Shown in pieces: positions 18,796-29,475 of a stretch of DNA of 64,000 nucleotides; within the stretch, counting starts at the first letter, position 1, and each line of letters opens with the position of its first letter. The translations under genes and the position numbers were made by a program. Under the pieces are notes generated by a model that was not told where the DNA came from, made no database searches, and saw nothing but the letters and a program-made list of their open reading frames with translations. Origin of the DNA: Micrococcales bacterium. Its GTDB lineage: Bacteria; Actinomycetota; Actinomycetes; Actinomycetales; Microbacteriaceae. Where the stretch lies: NCBI GenBank assembly GCA_017306245.1, contig JAFKIY010000001.1, positions 744,001 to 808,000 on the forward strand, read 5' to 3'.

Positions 18796-20015
18796 CGCTG
18801 AGCCCGGACCGCCGAAGGCTGCCGCGCGTACGATAGGACGATTCCGATGGCGAGCAGCGTGGTGACGAGCGCAGAGCCGCCCGCGGAGATGAGCGGAAGC
18901 GGCACCCCGAGTACGGGTAACAGGCCGAGAACGACGGCGATGTTGACAAAGGCCTGCACGACGATCCAGGTGAGCACGGCACTTACCGTGATGCGCGCCG
19001 CGGGGTCGCTGGACCCCCGGATGATGCGGATGAACGAGAACGCGAGAACCACGAACAGGGCCAAAACGACGATCGCCCCGATGAGTCCCAGCTCTTCGCC
19101 GATGATGGCGAAGATGAAGTCATTGTCCGCCTCGGGAAGCCACGACCACTTCGCCTTCGAGTTCCCGAGACCCACGCCGAAGATGCCGCCGGAGGCGAGC
19201 GCCCACCAGCCGTGGAGCGGCTGCCAGCACAGGCCGTTGTAGTCGACATCCGACGTGCAGCCGCTCTGCCAGGCGAGGATTCGTTCCTGACGGGATCCGC
19301 CCGAGAACGACAGCGCGATCGCCGCGACCGCCATCACGAAGGCGGGGATCGCGAGCACCCTCAGACGCACGCCGGCGAAGAACAGCGTGCCCAGCACGAT
19401 CGCGACGAGGATGATGGCGGTGCCGAGGTCCCCGCCGAACAACACGAGCGCAATCGCGAGCCCCGAGACGATTCCGATGGATCGGAAGAGCACCCGCCAG
19501 TCCTCGAGCACGGATGCCCGCCGCGCGAGCACTCCCCCGAGCCAGATGACGAGGCCGACCTTCACGAGCTCGGACGGCTGGAAGGAGAACGATCCGAGAA
19601 GGATCCAGTTCCGGTTCCCATTGTGTTCGACACCGAGATTCGTCGCGACGACGAGGAATTGCAGGGAGACGGCGATCAGCATCGCCATGCCGGACCACTT
19701 CCGCCAAAACACTGCGGGCATGCGTGCGGCGATCAGCATGACAGGGATGCCCAGGAGGGCGAACAGCGCCTGGCGGAGAAAGCCCGTGAAGAAGTCGTCG
19801 GTCGCCTTGAACGACTCGACAGAGGAGGAGGACAGCACCATGACGAGGCCGAACACGACGAGAAACAGCGTGGAACCAAGCAGCAGGAAATAGTCGCCGT
19901 TTTCAGACCCGAAAATGCGCTTGACCGCCACCACGACGGCGGGAGCGTTCACCTCCGGCGGCCGGGATTGCCCGGAGTCAGGGTTTCGGCGGGAGCGCGG
20001 AGGACTCGTCGTCAT
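18792..20015 (-). CDS. ftsW: SEDS-family peptidoglycan polymerase FtsW
   Basis: A septal glycosyltransferase that polymerises lipid II, working with the class B PBP encoded upstream. The 407-residue protein has about ten membrane helices, a cytoplasmic basic N-terminus of some 40 residues, and SEDS motifs such as GNRNWI, FSFQPSELVK, DNDFIFAIIGEELG and LLPVLGVPLPLISAGGSA. Its start at 20015 lies inside the end of murD (38-base overlap), an unusually large overlap for the cluster. Confidence 0.97.
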   Translation of the reverse strand: MTTSPPRSRRNPDSGQSRPPEVNAPAVVVAVKRIFGSENGDYFLLLGSTLFLVVFGLVMVLSSSSVESFKATDDFFTGFLRQALFALLGIPVMLIAARMPAVFWRKWSGMAMLIAVSLQFLVVATNLGVEHNGNRNWILLGSFSFQPSELVKVGLVIWLGGVLARRASVLEDWRVLFRSIGIVSGLAIALVLFGGDLGTAIILVAIVLGTLFFAGVRLRVLAIPAFVMAVAAIALSFSGGSRQERILAWQSGCTSDVDYNGLCWQPLHGWWALASGGIFGVGLGNSKAKWSWLPEADNDFIFAIIGEELGLIGAIVVLALFVVLAFSFIRIIRGSSDPAARITVSAVLTWIVVQAFVNIAVVLGLLPVLGVPLPLISAGGSALVTTLLAIGIVLSYARQPSAVRAQR

Positions 20016-21492
20016 CGGCGTCTCCTCCCAACAGGTCGTTCACGGCGTTCGCGAACTGCTCGCCGCGATCCGCGTAATCCCGGAACTGGTCCATGGAGGC
20101 CGCCGCCGGTGCGAGCAACACGACGTCGCCGTCGGCCGCAAGCCCCGCCGCCAGCCGCACAGCCGTCGGCATTACCTCTTTAGTGTCGAGCGTGTCGACC
20201 TCGATCACGGGCAGTTGCGGGGCGTGTCGTGCGAATGCTTCCAGCACCGCAGAACGGTCGGTTCCGATGACCACGGCGCCGCGAAGCCTGGCCGATACGG
20301 CATGGACGAGTTCGGCGGGAGACGTTCCCTTGAAGAGTCCGCCGATAATCCACACCACGGAGTCGAACGAGCCGAGCGAGGCCAGCGCCGCGTGGGCGTT
20401 TGTCGCCTTCGAGTCGTTCACCCATCGCACACCCGCGTTCTCCGCGACGAGCTCCGTGCGGTGATGATCGGCACGGAAGGAGAGCACGGCGGCCCTGACG
20501 GCATCGACGGTGGCGCCGAATGATCGTGCGAGCGCGGCGGCCGCGAGAGCGTTCGCGGTCATGTGGCGCCCGCCGAGGCCGACGGCAGCCAGTTCCTCCA
20601 GGGTGAAGAGTTCCTGAGCAGCGTGGTGGCGATCGTCCACGAACGCGCGGTCGCACGCGATGCCGTCCACGACGCCGAAACTGCTCGGTTGGGGTATTCC
20701 CAGCCCGAATCCGATCGCGCGGCACCCTTCGATGACGTCGGCACTCTGGACGAGTTCCCTGGTCACCGGATCCTCCTCGTTGAAAATGCACGCGATTCGC
20801 GTATTTTCGTATACCTTGCCCTTCGCGTCACGGTACGCAGCGGCCGATCCATGCCAGTCGAGGTGATCATCGGCAATGTTCAGGCACACGCTCGCCCACG
20901 GTGAAATGTCGCCGAGATAGTGGAGCTGAAAGCTGGAGAGTTCGACCACGAGCACGTCGAACCCGGCCGGATCCCGGATCGCATCCAGCACCGACACGCC
21001 CACGTTTCCGCAGGGCGCGGCTCGGAATCCTCCCGCCGCGAGCATCGACGCCGCAAGCTGCACGGTCGTGGTCTTTCCGTTCGTCCCGGTGACGACAATC
21101 CACTCTGCGGCAGTACCGGTCTTGTCGCGCAGGCGCCAGGCGAGCTCCACATCGCTCCAGACCCCGCGGCCGCTGTCGAGCGCCCACCGCACGGCGGGGT
21201 GGCTCGGGCGCAGCCCGGGCGAGACGATCACGAGTTCGGGATCGAACTCGACCACCCGGTCGGGAATGCCGTCGTCGAGGTCCGCGAGCACGAGGTCGAC
21301 GCCGAGGACGTCCAGAATTTCCTTCTTCGCCGTGTCCGCGCTCGGGGTGGCCACCAGGACGGAACATCCGAGCTCCGCTAGGGTGTCCGCGGCCGCGAAC
21401 CCGGAAACCCCGAGGCCCAGAACGAGGGTGCGCAGTCCGGCCCAGTTGGCGTTCCAGCTGGTCAGCCCGAGGACATCCCGCTGCGCCATCAT
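19978..21492 (-). CDS. murD: UDP-MurNAc-L-alanine--D-glutamate ligase
   Basis: Adds D-glutamate as the second stem residue using ATP. The 504-residue protein has an N-terminal Rossmann region ([16 protein letters not shown]), the P-loop [15 protein letters not shown], the [14 protein letters not shown] segment and the [12 protein letters not shown] ending motif. The ATG at 21492 overlaps the mraY stop by 4 bases; a second ATG follows directly. The C-terminal extension after the usual end is acidic and overlaps ftsW by 38 bases. Confidence 0.96.
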   Translation of the reverse strand: MMAQRDVLGLTSWNANWAGLRTLVLGLGVSGFAAADTLAELGCSVLVATPSADTAKKEILDVLGVDLVLADLDDGIPDRVVEFDPELVIVSPGLRPSHPAVRWALDSGRGVWSDVELAWRLRDKTGTAAEWIVVTGTNGKTTTVQLAASMLAAGGFRAAPCGNVGVSVLDAIRDPAGFDVLVVELSSFQLHYLGDISPWASVCLNIADDHLDWHGSAAAYRDAKGKVYENTRIACIFNEEDPVTRELVQSADVIEGCRAIGFGLGIPQPSSFGVVDGIACDRAFVDDRHHAAQELFTLEELAAVGLGGRHMTANALAAAALARSFGATVDAVRAAVLSFRADHHRTELVAENAGVRWVNDSKATNAHAALASLGSFDSVVWIIGGLFKGTSPAELVHAVSARLRGAVVIGTDRSAVLEAFARHAPQLPVIEVDTLDTKEVMPTAVRLAAGLAADGDVVLLAPAAASMDQFRDYADRGEQFANAVNDLLGGDADDDESSALPPKP

Positions 21493-22595
21493 GGCGCGAT
21501 GCTGGAGAGCCACTCGAGGTAGAACAACCCGACTCCTGCTCCGACGAACAATCCGGCGATGATCCAGAATCGCACGACGATGGTGACTTCGGGCCAGCCC
21601 TTCATCTCGAAGTGGTGGTGGTAGGGGCTCGACCTCCAGATCCGTTTCCCCTTCGTGAGCTTGAAGTAGATCCGCTGAATGATGACCTGGCCGGTGATGA
21701 TGGCGAAAAGCCCGCCGATGAGAACGAGAAGCAGTTCGGTGCGGGACAGGATGGCCAGTGCCGCCAGTGCGCCGCCCAGGGCGAAGGAACCGGTGTCGCC
21801 CATCATGATCTGCGCCGGCGACGTGTTCCACCACAGGAACCCGACAAGCGAGCCGACGATGGCCGCGGCAATCGTCGCGAGCTCAAGCGGCGACGAAACG
21901 GTGTAGCACTTGAACAGGTTCTCCGGGTTGACGGAGAGGCTGTAACACGACTGAATCGATTGCCAGTATCCGATGATGATGTACGAGCCGATCGCGAAGA
22001 TCGAGGCGCCGGCGGCGAGCCCATCCAGCCCGTCCGTGAGGTTCACCGCGTTCGACGCGGACACCGTGATGAACACGACCCACGCCACGATCGCGACGGT
22101 CCCCACGCCGACTCCGAAGGTGACCAGGAAGTCGAACGGCAGGTCGCGAATGAACGACACGGCGCTCGATACGGGTGACCGCCCGTGGCTGTCGCGGTAC
22201 GTGATTCCAATCAGGGCGAAGATCACGCCGATGACTACCGTGCCGATGATCTTGTAGATGCCCGGCAAGCCCAGGCTGTTCTGCTTCGTCACCTTCATGA
22301 GATCGTCGATGAAGCCGATGATGCCGAGGCCGCCCATCATCAGGATGACGAGCATGGCGCTCGCGCTCGGTCGCCCGCCGCCCACGAGGTGGCCGAGGAA
22401 GTAACCGACCACCGATGCCGTGACGAACACCACGCCGCCCATCGAGGGAGTGCCGCGTTTGACGACGTGGGTTGTCGGCGTATCCGCCCGGATGAATTGC
22501 CCGAGGCCCAGCCGACGGAACACTCTGGCGAACAACGGGGTGAGTACCAGCGTGAAAATCATCGAGAACGCGGCAGCAAGAAGAAGTGCAAGCAT
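21489..22595 (-). CDS. mraY: Phospho-MurNAc-pentapeptide translocase
   Basis: Transfers phospho-MurNAc-pentapeptide to undecaprenyl phosphate, making lipid I at the membrane. The 368-residue protein has about ten membrane helices. The conserved aspartate motifs GFIDDLMKV and [12 protein letters not shown], the [10 protein letters not shown] loop and the [14 protein letters not shown] histidine motif are all present. It starts at ATG 22595, sharing one base with the murF stop (TGATG). Confidence 0.98.
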   Translation of the reverse strand: MLALLLAAAFSMIFTLVLTPLFARVFRRLGLGQFIRADTPTTHVVKRGTPSMGGVVFVTASVVGYFLGHLVGGGRPSASAMLVILMMGGLGIIGFIDDLMKVTKQNSLGLPGIYKIIGTVVIGVIFALIGITYRDSHGRSPVSSAVSFIRDLPFDFLVTFGVGVGTVAIVAWVVFITVSASNAVNLTDGLDGLAAGASIFAIGSYIIIGYWQSIQSCYSLSVNPENLFKCYTVSSPLELATIAAAIVGSLVGFLWWNTSPAQIMMGDTGSFALGGALAALAILSRTELLLVLIGGLFAIITGQVIIQRIYFKLTKGKRIWRSSPYHHHFEMKGWPEVTIVVRFWIIAGLFVGAGVGLFYLEWLSSIAP

Positions 22596-23992
22596 CAGCT
22601 CACCCCGGCGATTCGGTCGCCAAGCAGCCGGAGCCCTGCAGAGTTCGAAGATTTCACGAGGACAACGTCTCCAGACTGCAATTCGTTACGCAACAGATCG
22701 TATGCCCGGTTGGAGTCCTCAACGAAGACCGACTCCCCGTCCCACGAACCTTCCAGCCCTGCCGCATCGTGGATGTGCCGGGCCTCGTGGCCGACCACGA
22801 TGAGCTTGTCGATATTCAGCCGGACGGCGAGTCGCCCGATGCGGTCGTGCTCTTCGTCTGCGTACTCCCCCAGTTCCGCCATTTCCCCGAGCACGGCGAC
22901 GGCACGGTGGGTCCCTCGCGTAATCTCCGCGAGGGTTTTCAACGCGGCCGCCATCGAGTCCGGGCTCGCGTTGTATGCATCGTTGATCACCGTGATGTCG
23001 CCCGGGGCATGGTGAAGCTCCATGCGCCAGTGTTCGGCGCGTTTCATCGAAGACAGCGCCGAGACCGCCATGGCAGTCTCGATGCCGAGCTCCCGGGTGG
23101 CGGCAATCGACGCGAGTGCGTTCATCACGTTGTGTTCGCCGAGGATGCCGAGCCGGACGTCCCGCCGCTCGTTGCCGATTGCGAGAGTGAAACGCGTCCC
23201 GGCCGTGGTCGTCGCGACGTCTTCCGCGCGAACCTGGGCATCGGACGAAAGCCCGAACGTCACGACGTTCGCCCGGGTCATGCCTGCCATGGCGTTCACG
23301 CGCGAATCGTCCAGGTTCAGGACTGCGGTCGCCTCGCCGGGGAGTTGCGTGACGATCTCCGCCTTGGCTTTCTGGGTCTCCTCGATGGACCCGAATCCTC
23401 CCGCGTGGGCCAGGCCCACCTTGAGAACGATCGCGATGTCCGGGCACACGATCGCGACGAGCCTGGCGATCTCGCCGGCAGCGCTTGCCCCCATCTCCAC
23501 GACGAGAAAATCCGTCTCCGCGGTGATGTCCAGCATGGAAAGCGGCGCGCCGACCTCGTTGTTGAACGACTCGCGGGGCGCCACCACGGAGCCCGCCGTG
23601 CCGAGGATCTCGCGAAGCATGTTCTTCGTCGTCGTTTTTCCGTTGGAACCGGTGACGGCGACTACCCGCAGTTTTCCCCTGGATCTGACGCGCGCGACTA
23701 CGTCGCGGGCAAGGTCGGTGAGCGCACGGAGCGAATCGTCGACGACGATCACCGGAACGTCGACGGGCAGCTCGCGCTCGGCGATGATCGCCCGGGCACC
23801 GGCGTCGATGGCGGACTGCACGAACTCGTGCCCATCCGTGGTCGCTCCGCGCATCGCGATGAAAACCGACCCGCTCGACGCAAGCCGGGAGTCGACCACG
23901 ATGGGACCGGACATGATTTGGGTCTCGTCGGTGGCGCCGTGAATCACACCACTGACAGTGCCAGCAAGGTCAGCGAGTGTGAGTTCGATCAC
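22595..23992 (-). CDS. murF: UDP-MurNAc-tripeptide--D-Ala-D-Ala ligase
   Basis: Adds the D-alanyl-D-alanine dipeptide to complete the stem pentapeptide. The 465-residue Mur ligase has the P-loop [16 protein letters not shown], the [10 protein letters not shown] signature typical of MurF, and [15 protein letters not shown] in the C-terminal domain. The GTG start at 23992 overlaps the murE stop by 4 bases. Confidence 0.97.
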   Translation of the reverse strand: MIELTLADLAGTVSGVIHGATDETQIMSGPIVVDSRLASSGSVFIAMRGATTDGHEFVQSAIDAGARAIIAERELPVDVPVIVVDDSLRALTDLARDVVARVRSRGKLRVVAVTGSNGKTTTKNMLREILGTAGSVVAPRESFNNEVGAPLSMLDITAETDFLVVEMGASAAGEIARLVAIVCPDIAIVLKVGLAHAGGFGSIEETQKAKAEIVTQLPGEATAVLNLDDSRVNAMAGMTRANVVTFGLSSDAQVRAEDVATTTAGTRFTLAIGNERRDVRLGILGEHNVMNALASIAATRELGIETAMAVSALSSMKRAEHWRMELHHAPGDITVINDAYNASPDSMAAALKTLAEITRGTHRAVAVLGEMAELGEYADEEHDRIGRLAVRLNIDKLIVVGHEARHIHDAAGLEGSWDGESVFVEDSNRAYDLLRNELQSGDVVLVKSSNSAGLRLLGDRIAGVS

Positions 23993-25527
23993 CAGCCCGC
24001 CTCACGCAACGCGGCCCTGGCCTCCGCACGCGCGGAATACGGAATGCGCACGCCATCGATTTCCCGGTAGTCCTCATGCCCTGGCCCAGCCCACAGAATC
24101 GTGTCGCCTTCTCTGGCCAGGGTCACCGCGAGGCGGATTGCCTGCTCCGGCACGGCCACCTCATGCAGCTCGGCCTGGTTCTCGGCCAGCAGCGTGCCCT
24201 CGATGAGGGCCCTCCTGATCGATTCCGGATTTTCGGAACGCGGCTGGTAGTCCGTCACGATCACGATGTCAGAATTCTCCGACGCCACCCGGCCCATGTC
24301 GAGCCGTTTGGTGGTGTCCCGGTCCCCGTCGGCCCCGAACACCATGATGATGCGACCGGTGGTGACCGCGCGAACCGCATCGAGAGTGCTGACGAAGGCA
24401 TCCGGGCTGTGCCCGTAATCCACGAACAGGCTCGGTCCGTAGTCGCCGGATATCCGCTCGGTGCGGCCGGGAAGATATACGTCGATTCCGTCCTGCACGG
24501 CGTGACCGATCACTTCGAGCTCGAACCCCGCCTCGACCAGCATGACGATGGCCAGGCCCGCGTTGGCGGCCATGTGCCAGCCGATCAGCGGAATGGTCGT
24601 CTCCAGCGTGCGGCCCTCCGGGCCGGTGATGCGGAACGTGGTCGCTTCGGCCCTGCTGTCGAGGATCTCCACCCGCCACTCCGCATCGACCCCGTCGACG
24701 GTGGCGATGGTGGTGACGGGAATGCGGCACCGGTCGACCACGCGGTGACCCCATTCGGTGTCGAGCGAGACGACCCCGCGTCGACCATGCTCCGGCTCGA
24801 ACAGCGCGAGTTTCGCGGCGAAATACTCCTCCATGTCGGCGTAGTCGTCGAGGTGATCGTGGCTGAGATTCGTAAACGACACGACATCGAACACGATGCC
24901 GCCGATGCGGTTCTGGCTGAGCGCCTGGGCGCTCACTTCGACCGCGACAGCGCGGACCTCGCTCTCTCGCATTCGCGCGAGGAGGGCGTGCAACTCGCTC
25001 GCTTCGGGGGTCGTGAGCCGGCTGACCACGGAGAGCCGTTCGCCGATGTGCCGTTCCGCCGTCGAGCTGAGCCCGGCGACAAGGCCCAATTGCCTCAGGA
25101 TCGCCTCCAGCAGGTAGGCGGTCGACGTTTTCCCGTTTGTTCCGGTGATCCCGAACAGGAGCGGCGGGTCCTCCAGCGTCTGGTAGATCCATGCCGACAC
25201 GTCCCCCAACGCCGCCCTGGGCGAATCCACGATGACTGCGGGCAGTCCGGATTCTGCTGCGAGCTCGGCTCCCGCACGATCGGTCAGGATGGCGACTGCT
25301 CCGCGTTCGCGCGCGTCCGCGGCGAATTGGGCACCGTGGACGTGAACGCCGGGGAGCCCGACGAACACATCGCCCGGTTCCACTTCGCTCGCGCGCACCG
25401 TGATGCCGCTGACCTCCACGCCGTCGATGGTTCCGCTGTGCTCGAGGCCGAACTCGGCAACAAGGCCGGGAAGGGAACGATCCATGGGATGCTCAGGACG
25501 TAAGACCGGAGGGGTCCGATCAGTCAT
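23989..25527 (-). CDS. murE: UDP-MurNAc-dipeptide ligase MurE, altered selectivity motif
   Basis: Adds the third stem amino acid to UDP-MurNAc-dipeptide with ATP. The 512-residue protein has the P-loop TGTNGKTSTAYLLEA, the TTPEASELHALL segment, carbamylated-lysine region AAKLALFEPEHG and FGADGDRDTTKR. The site that selects the diamino acid is DNPR in meso-diaminopimelate enzymes, but here it reads YQPR at residues 427-430. The usual GKGHEDY is GPGHEDY. This suggests a substrate other than diaminopimelate (lysine, ornithine, diaminobutyrate or homoserine). The ATG at 25527 has GAGG 5 bases upstream. Confidence 0.93.
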   Translation of the reverse strand: MTDRTPPVLRPEHPMDRSLPGLVAEFGLEHSGTIDGVEVSGITVRASEVEPGDVFVGLPGVHVHGAQFAADARERGAVAILTDRAGAELAAESGLPAVIVDSPRAALGDVSAWIYQTLEDPPLLFGITGTNGKTSTAYLLEAILRQLGLVAGLSSTAERHIGERLSVVSRLTTPEASELHALLARMRESEVRAVAVEVSAQALSQNRIGGIVFDVVSFTNLSHDHLDDYADMEEYFAAKLALFEPEHGRRGVVSLDTEWGHRVVDRCRIPVTTIATVDGVDAEWRVEILDSRAEATTFRITGPEGRTLETTIPLIGWHMAANAGLAIVMLVEAGFELEVIGHAVQDGIDVYLPGRTERISGDYGPSLFVDYGHSPDAFVSTLDAVRAVTTGRIIMVFGADGDRDTTKRLDMGRVASENSDIVIVTDYQPRSENPESIRRALIEGTLLAENQAELHEVAVPEQAIRLAVTLAREGDTILWAGPGHEDYREIDGVRIPYSARAEARAALREAGW

Positions 25528-25539
25528 TCATCCTCATTC

Positions 25540-27291
25540 TCACCATGTCGTGGGGTAGCCGGGATCCGTGCCCCGCGACGGAGGCACCCGATACGTTTTC
25601 AACACCTGCTTCATGATCTTACTGAATGTCGGTGCCGCGGCTGCCGACGTGGTGATGGTGTGCGGCTTCACGTAGGTCACGATGACGACGTACTGCGGGT
25701 TGTCTGCGGGAGCGATTCCGGCAACGGAAACGATGGAATCGTTCGTGTAGACGCCGTTGGCTGCCACTTCAGCGGTTCCGGTCTTCGCCGCGATGCGGTA
25801 TCCGGGGATCGTGAGCTGGGTGGAGAGCCAACCGCCGGTCACCACGCTCTCGAGCATCTTGACGGTTGTCGACGCCGCCGATTCGGATATCACCCTGCTC
25901 CCGTTCGTGGACGGTTGGTCGACGACGGTGCCGTCCGGCATCGTGCACCCTTCCACGAGAGTGAGGGGAAGCCGGACGCCGCCGTTGGCGATTGTTTGGT
26001 AGGCGCTCGCCATCTGGGCGAGCGTGACGCTGACCCCTTGACCGTAGGTGGTGTCGTAGTTCTGCTGCACGTTCCAGTGCTTTGCGAGCAACCCGTCGGC
26101 TTCACCCTGGAAGTCCACGGCCGTCGGCTCTCCGAGCCCGTACTTGCGGAAGTAGTCGTATCGGACATTCTGCGGCAGGGTCGTGCCCAGTTTGGACATT
26201 CCGACGTTGGACGACTGCTCGAGCACGCCGGTCAGCGTGAGGTGCTCATCGCCGTGGTATTCGGCATCCCGGATGCGGGCACCGTCGGGCGTCCACCACA
26301 ACCAGGGCACGTCGACGCGGGTCGCTGGCGTCGCGGCACCCTGGTCGATCAGCATTGATGCCGAAAGCGCCTTCATGATCGATCCCGGCTCGAACATGTA
26401 GCTGAAGGAGCGGGCGCCGAGGAAGTCGGTGGCCGTACCGTTGATGTTGTTGGGGTCCACGGCCGGCCAGTCCGCCATGGCCATGATGTGGGCGTCCTTC
26501 ACCCGCACGACGGCGGCCATTCCGGATTCCGCACCAATGGCTATCGCCTGTTCGGCGATGGCCTGCTGCGCGAACCATTGCAAATCGCTGTCGATGGTCA
26601 GGTGCAGAGTACCGCCGGGAACAGTCTGTTTCGTCGTCACCGTGCTTCCCGGCAGGCGCACTTCATCGGCGCTCTGCTCGTAGGTCGATGAACCGGGAGT
26701 GCTGGCAAGGCAGGAGTTCTCCGTGGCCTCCAGTCCGTTGAGCGGCTTATCCGTTCCGACGAACCCGACAAGATTTCCGGCGACGGAGCCGAGCGGATAG
26801 GTCCTGTGCTGTTCGGGTTCCGCGTACACCCAGGGAATGCGAAGATCCCGGACGGCGCGGAACGTCGCAGTGTCCACGCCCTTGACGAGCATCGCCCAAT
26901 AGGAGTCGTGGTCGCTCGTCGCCGCGGTCAGCAGATCGTTGGCATTCGCGCCCGTGAGCTTCGCAATCTGGGTGATCGCATCCAGCACGGACACCGTCTG
27001 GGTCGAGCCGTCGTCTGCCGTGCGTTTGAACGACGCGACATCCCGCGGCGACACGGTGATGTTGTACTTCGTGACGTTGTCGGCGAGGACGACGCCGTTG
27101 GTGTCCACGATCTCGCCCCGAGGCGCGGGAATGGAGGTTTGGATCATCCGCTTGCTCAGCGCTTCGGCGTTCAATTCGCTGGCCCGCACCACCTGGATGT
27201 CGACGAGCCTGACGACGAACACGGCGACGATCGCGAAGGTGAGAAGGATCGCGACGGCCAGTCTGCGGCGGATCATTCTCTGGTGGATCAC
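25540..27291 (-). CDS. pbpB: Class B penicillin-binding protein (FtsI/PbpB)
   Basis: A septal transpeptidase that cross-links peptidoglycan, partner of FtsW. The 583-residue protein has an N-terminal membrane anchor (about residues 10-30), a PBP dimerisation domain, and the transpeptidase motifs S304-I-M-K307, S-S-N near residue 359 and K503-T-G. The frame begins with GTG at 27291. An in-frame ATG five codons later (MIRRRL) is an equally likely start, because neither has a strong ribosome site. It lies between the ftsL-like gene and murE. Confidence 0.95.
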   Translation of the reverse strand: MIHQRMIRRRLAVAILLTFAIVAVFVVRLVDIQVVRASELNAEALSKRMIQTSIPAPRGEIVDTNGVVLADNVTKYNITVSPRDVASFKRTADDGSTQTVSVLDAITQIAKLTGANANDLLTAATSDHDSYWAMLVKGVDTATFRAVRDLRIPWVYAEPEQHRTYPLGSVAGNLVGFVGTDKPLNGLEATENSCLASTPGSSTYEQSADEVRLPGSTVTTKQTVPGGTLHLTIDSDLQWFAQQAIAEQAIAIGAESGMAAVVRVKDAHIMAMADWPAVDPNNINGTATDFLGARSFSYMFEPGSIMKALSASMLIDQGAATPATRVDVPWLWWTPDGARIRDAEYHGDEHLTLTGVLEQSSNVGMSKLGTTLPQNVRYDYFRKYGLGEPTAVDFQGEADGLLAKHWNVQQNYDTTYGQGVSVTLAQMASAYQTIANGGVRLPLTLVEGCTMPDGTVVDQPSTNGSRVISESAASTTVKMLESVVTGGWLSTQLTIPGYRIAAKTGTAEVAANGVYTNDSIVSVAGIAPADNPQYVVIVTYVKPHTITTSAAAAPTFSKIMKQVLKTYRVPPSRGTDPGYPTTW

Positions 27292-27316
27292 TGTGTCAAT
27301 CTTTCGGCGTGGGCAG

Positions 27317-27901
27317 CTACCTGGTTATGGGGGATGGAATCCCCGCATCGCTTGAGGCTACTGACGTGGAACTTCCGTTTGCCTCAGGCGCGCCTGCCGT
27401 CGGAGTTGCGCTGTGCACGCTGCTTGCCGGGGTCAGACCGACGCTCGCAAGCAATTGGTTCGGAATGAGCGGCCCCCCGTCCGTGCCGGTGCGGATTCCG
27501 CTGCTCGCGGTCGCAGCCACGGGTTTGCCGATGACCGTGCCGTCGGAGAGCCGAAGGTACGCCGTGCTGGAATTCGTCACCATCCCCAGCGCCTGGGCGT
27601 TCGCCGCAAGGTGCTGCGGGGACTCGAGAACCTGCAGCTGCTCGGTGAGGGACTGCTGGTCGCGGGATAGTTCCTTCTGTTCCTGTTGGAGCGAGGAGAT
27701 CTGGTATGCCCCATCCGACACCATGATGCTCAGCAGAAGTTGCGCGATGAGGATGGCGAACAGCCCGGCAACCGTGACGAGCGCGTAGACGGCCTTCGGT
27801 CGCGCTTTCTTCTGGACTCGCGTGGAGACGACGTCGAGGTGACGCCGGGGCGCGGGCTGGACGGGATGCCGCCGCGGGGCCTCGACGGGCAGAGCGCTCA
27901 T
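27317..27901 (-). CDS. ftsL: FtsL-like divisome protein
   Basis: Position between rsmH and pbpB and topology identify this as FtsL-like: a basic cytoplasmic N-terminus, one helix at about 37-60, and a leucine-zipper-like coiled coil at 65-95. The segment [17 protein letters not shown] that follows is common to FtsL proteins. It is long for the family (194 residues): after residue 120 there is a Ser/Thr/Ala/Gly-rich extracytoplasmic tail without recognisable domain. The ATG at 27901 overlaps the rsmH stop by 4 bases. Sequence conservation is low, as is normal for FtsL. Confidence 0.8.
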   Translation of the reverse strand: MSALPVEAPRRHPVQPAPRRHLDVVSTRVQKKARPKAVYALVTVAGLFAILIAQLLLSIMVSDGAYQISSLQQEQKELSRDQQSLTEQLQVLESPQHLAANAQALGMVTNSSTAYLRLSDGTVIGKPVAATASSGIRTGTDGGPLIPNQLLASVGLTPASSVHSATPTAGAPEANGSSTSVASSDAGIPSPITR

Positions 27902-28896
27902 GCGGCCCTCCTGATTCGTTCCGCGGCCCTCAGCCGCACTGGGGCCGACCGCGGGTTCGCGTCGATTTCGCGTTCACTGGCAAGCTCGGCGCCTCGCACG
28001 AGGAGCTTCAGCTGCGGTTTGTGCTCCGGCAGTTCGACGGGGAGCCCGGCCGGGGCGCTCGAGGTGGATCCGGCGGCGAAGGCGTGTTTGACGATGCGGT
28101 CTTCGAGCGACTGGTACGACAGCACCACGATCCGCCCTCCGACCTCAAGCGCGGCGATGGCGGCCGGGATGGCCCTTTCCAGCACGGCGAGTTCCTGGTT
28201 CACTTCGATCCTCAACGCCTGGAATACGCGCTTCGCCGGGTGCCCGGCCCTGCGCGCCGCAGCGGGGGTCGCCGCCTCGATCAGGGCGACGAGCTGAACC
28301 GAGGTCCGGAGTCGCGTGGTGGCACGCGAGTCGACGATGCGCTTCGCAAAACGCGGGGCAAGTTTCTCTTCCCCGTACTGGTAGAAGATCCGGCGCAATT
28401 CCGCTTCGCTGTACTCGGCGAGGATGCGCTCCGCGGTGAGCTCGGATCCTGCGTCCATGCGCATATCCAGCGGCGCGTCCTTCGAGTACGCGAATCCACG
28501 TTCCGCCTGATCCAGCTGGAGCGAGGACACCCCGAGGTCGAACAGAATGCCCGCGACGTGTTGAATGCCCAGCTCGCCGAGCACCGCCGCAATCTCGTCG
28601 TACACCGCGTGGACCAGATGCGCGCGGTCTGCGTACTGGGCCAGTCTCTCGCGGGCGATCGCGAGGGCATCCTGATCCCGGTCGATGCCGACGAGAATCA
28701 GGCGGGGGAATCGCTCCAGGAACGCTGCTGCGTGGCCGGCCATGCCCAACGTCGCATCAACGAGCACGGCTCCGTCGTTTCCGAGCGCAGGGCCAAGAAG
28801 CTCAAGGGTTCGCTCCAGCAGAACGGGCTCGTGGATGCGCTCGGGGTCCGGTCGGATTCCTCGGGAGGGTGTGCGGGACTTGTCGGGTCGTGCCAT
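27898..28896 (-). CDS. rsmH: 16S rRNA (cytosine-N4) methyltransferase RsmH
   Basis: Methylates C1402 of 16S rRNA with S-adenosylmethionine. The 332-residue protein has [13 protein letters not shown], the SAM-binding [14 protein letters not shown], and [19 protein letters not shown]. The RIEVNQEL segment and the final [13 protein letters not shown] motif are also present. It starts with ATG at 28896 with only a weak AAAGA upstream. It is second in the mraZ-rsmH-ftsL-pbpB order. Confidence 0.97.
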   Translation of the reverse strand: MARPDKSRTPSRGIRPDPERIHEPVLLERTLELLGPALGNDGAVLVDATLGMAGHAAAFLERFPRLILVGIDRDQDALAIARERLAQYADRAHLVHAVYDEIAAVLGELGIQHVAGILFDLGVSSLQLDQAERGFAYSKDAPLDMRMDAGSELTAERILAEYSEAELRRIFYQYGEEKLAPRFAKRIVDSRATTRLRTSVQLVALIEAATPAAARRAGHPAKRVFQALRIEVNQELAVLERAIPAAIAALEVGGRIVVLSYQSLEDRIVKHAFAAGSTSSAPAGLPVELPEHKPQLKLLVRGAELASEREIDANPRSAPVRLRAAERIRRAA

Positions 28897-28944
28897 ATCT
28901 TTCGGGAGACGAGCCCCTGACCCCTGATTCCCCTCCGCATCGGG

Positions 28945-28969
28945 CCTGACACTGGGGAAGGGTGTCAGG
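28945..28969. repeat. 8-bp inverted repeat in the mraZ-rsmH spacer
   Basis: CCTGACAC (28945-28952) and GTGTCAGG (28962-28969) pair perfectly across 9 bases. The 105-base spacer otherwise holds short CCCCTGA-like repeats. No T-tract follows on either strand, so a terminator is unlikely. It may be an RNA hairpin tuning rsmH expression or a protein site. The core TGACAC/GTGTCA recurs with different spacing before the LysM gene (31705-31728). Confidence 0.4.
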
Positions 28970-29001
28970 AACGAATCCGGCTGGGAGTCAGGAGCAAGGC
29001 G

Positions 29002-29433
29002 CTAGAAGATGCCCGGGATCACCTCCTCCGAAATCTCGGCGTATCCGGATTCCTGCTCGGCGTAGTACTCGTTCCAGGCTTCGGTGTCCCAAATTTCGGC
29101 CCGGTTGCCCGCACCGATGACGGTGAGTTCGCGGTCGAGTCCCGCGTAGGTCCTCAGCAGCTGGGGAACCGTGATGCGGTGTTGCTTGTCCGGCACCTCG
29201 GAGTGGGCGCCGGACAGGAACATCCGGAAGTAGTCGCGAGCCTGCTTTTTCGTGACGGGAGCCTCGCGAAGCCTCTCCAGCTGCACCTCGAACTCGCGCG
29301 TGCTGTACACGAACAGGCACCGCTCCTGACCGCGCGTGACGACGACGCCGGCTTCGAGCTCGTCCCAGAACTTTGCCGGGAGGATGATGCGGCCTTTGTC
29401 GTCGAGCTTGGGGGTGTAGGTACCAAGGAACAT
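29002..29433 (-). CDS. mraZ: Transcriptional regulator MraZ
   Basis: First gene of the division cluster and its own regulator; an AbrB-like double-psi beta-barrel protein that binds repeated boxes upstream of mraZ. The 143 residues contain two tandem domains with the [13 protein letters not shown] and [13 protein letters not shown] motifs. The ATG at 29433 has a GAGGGGGTGG stretch upstream. Three candidate binding boxes lie 43-68 bases upstream of the start. Confidence 0.97.
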   Translation of the reverse strand: MFLGTYTPKLDDKGRIILPAKFWDELEAGVVVTRGQERCLFVYSTREFEVQLERLREAPVTKKQARDYFRMFLSGAHSEVPDKQHRITVPQLLRTYAGLDRELTVIGAGNRAEIWDTEAWNEYYAEQESGYAEISEEVIPGIF

Positions 29434-29475
29434 CCGCGGTCCACCCCCTCGTTCTCCGGCCCGGATTCAGGTAGC

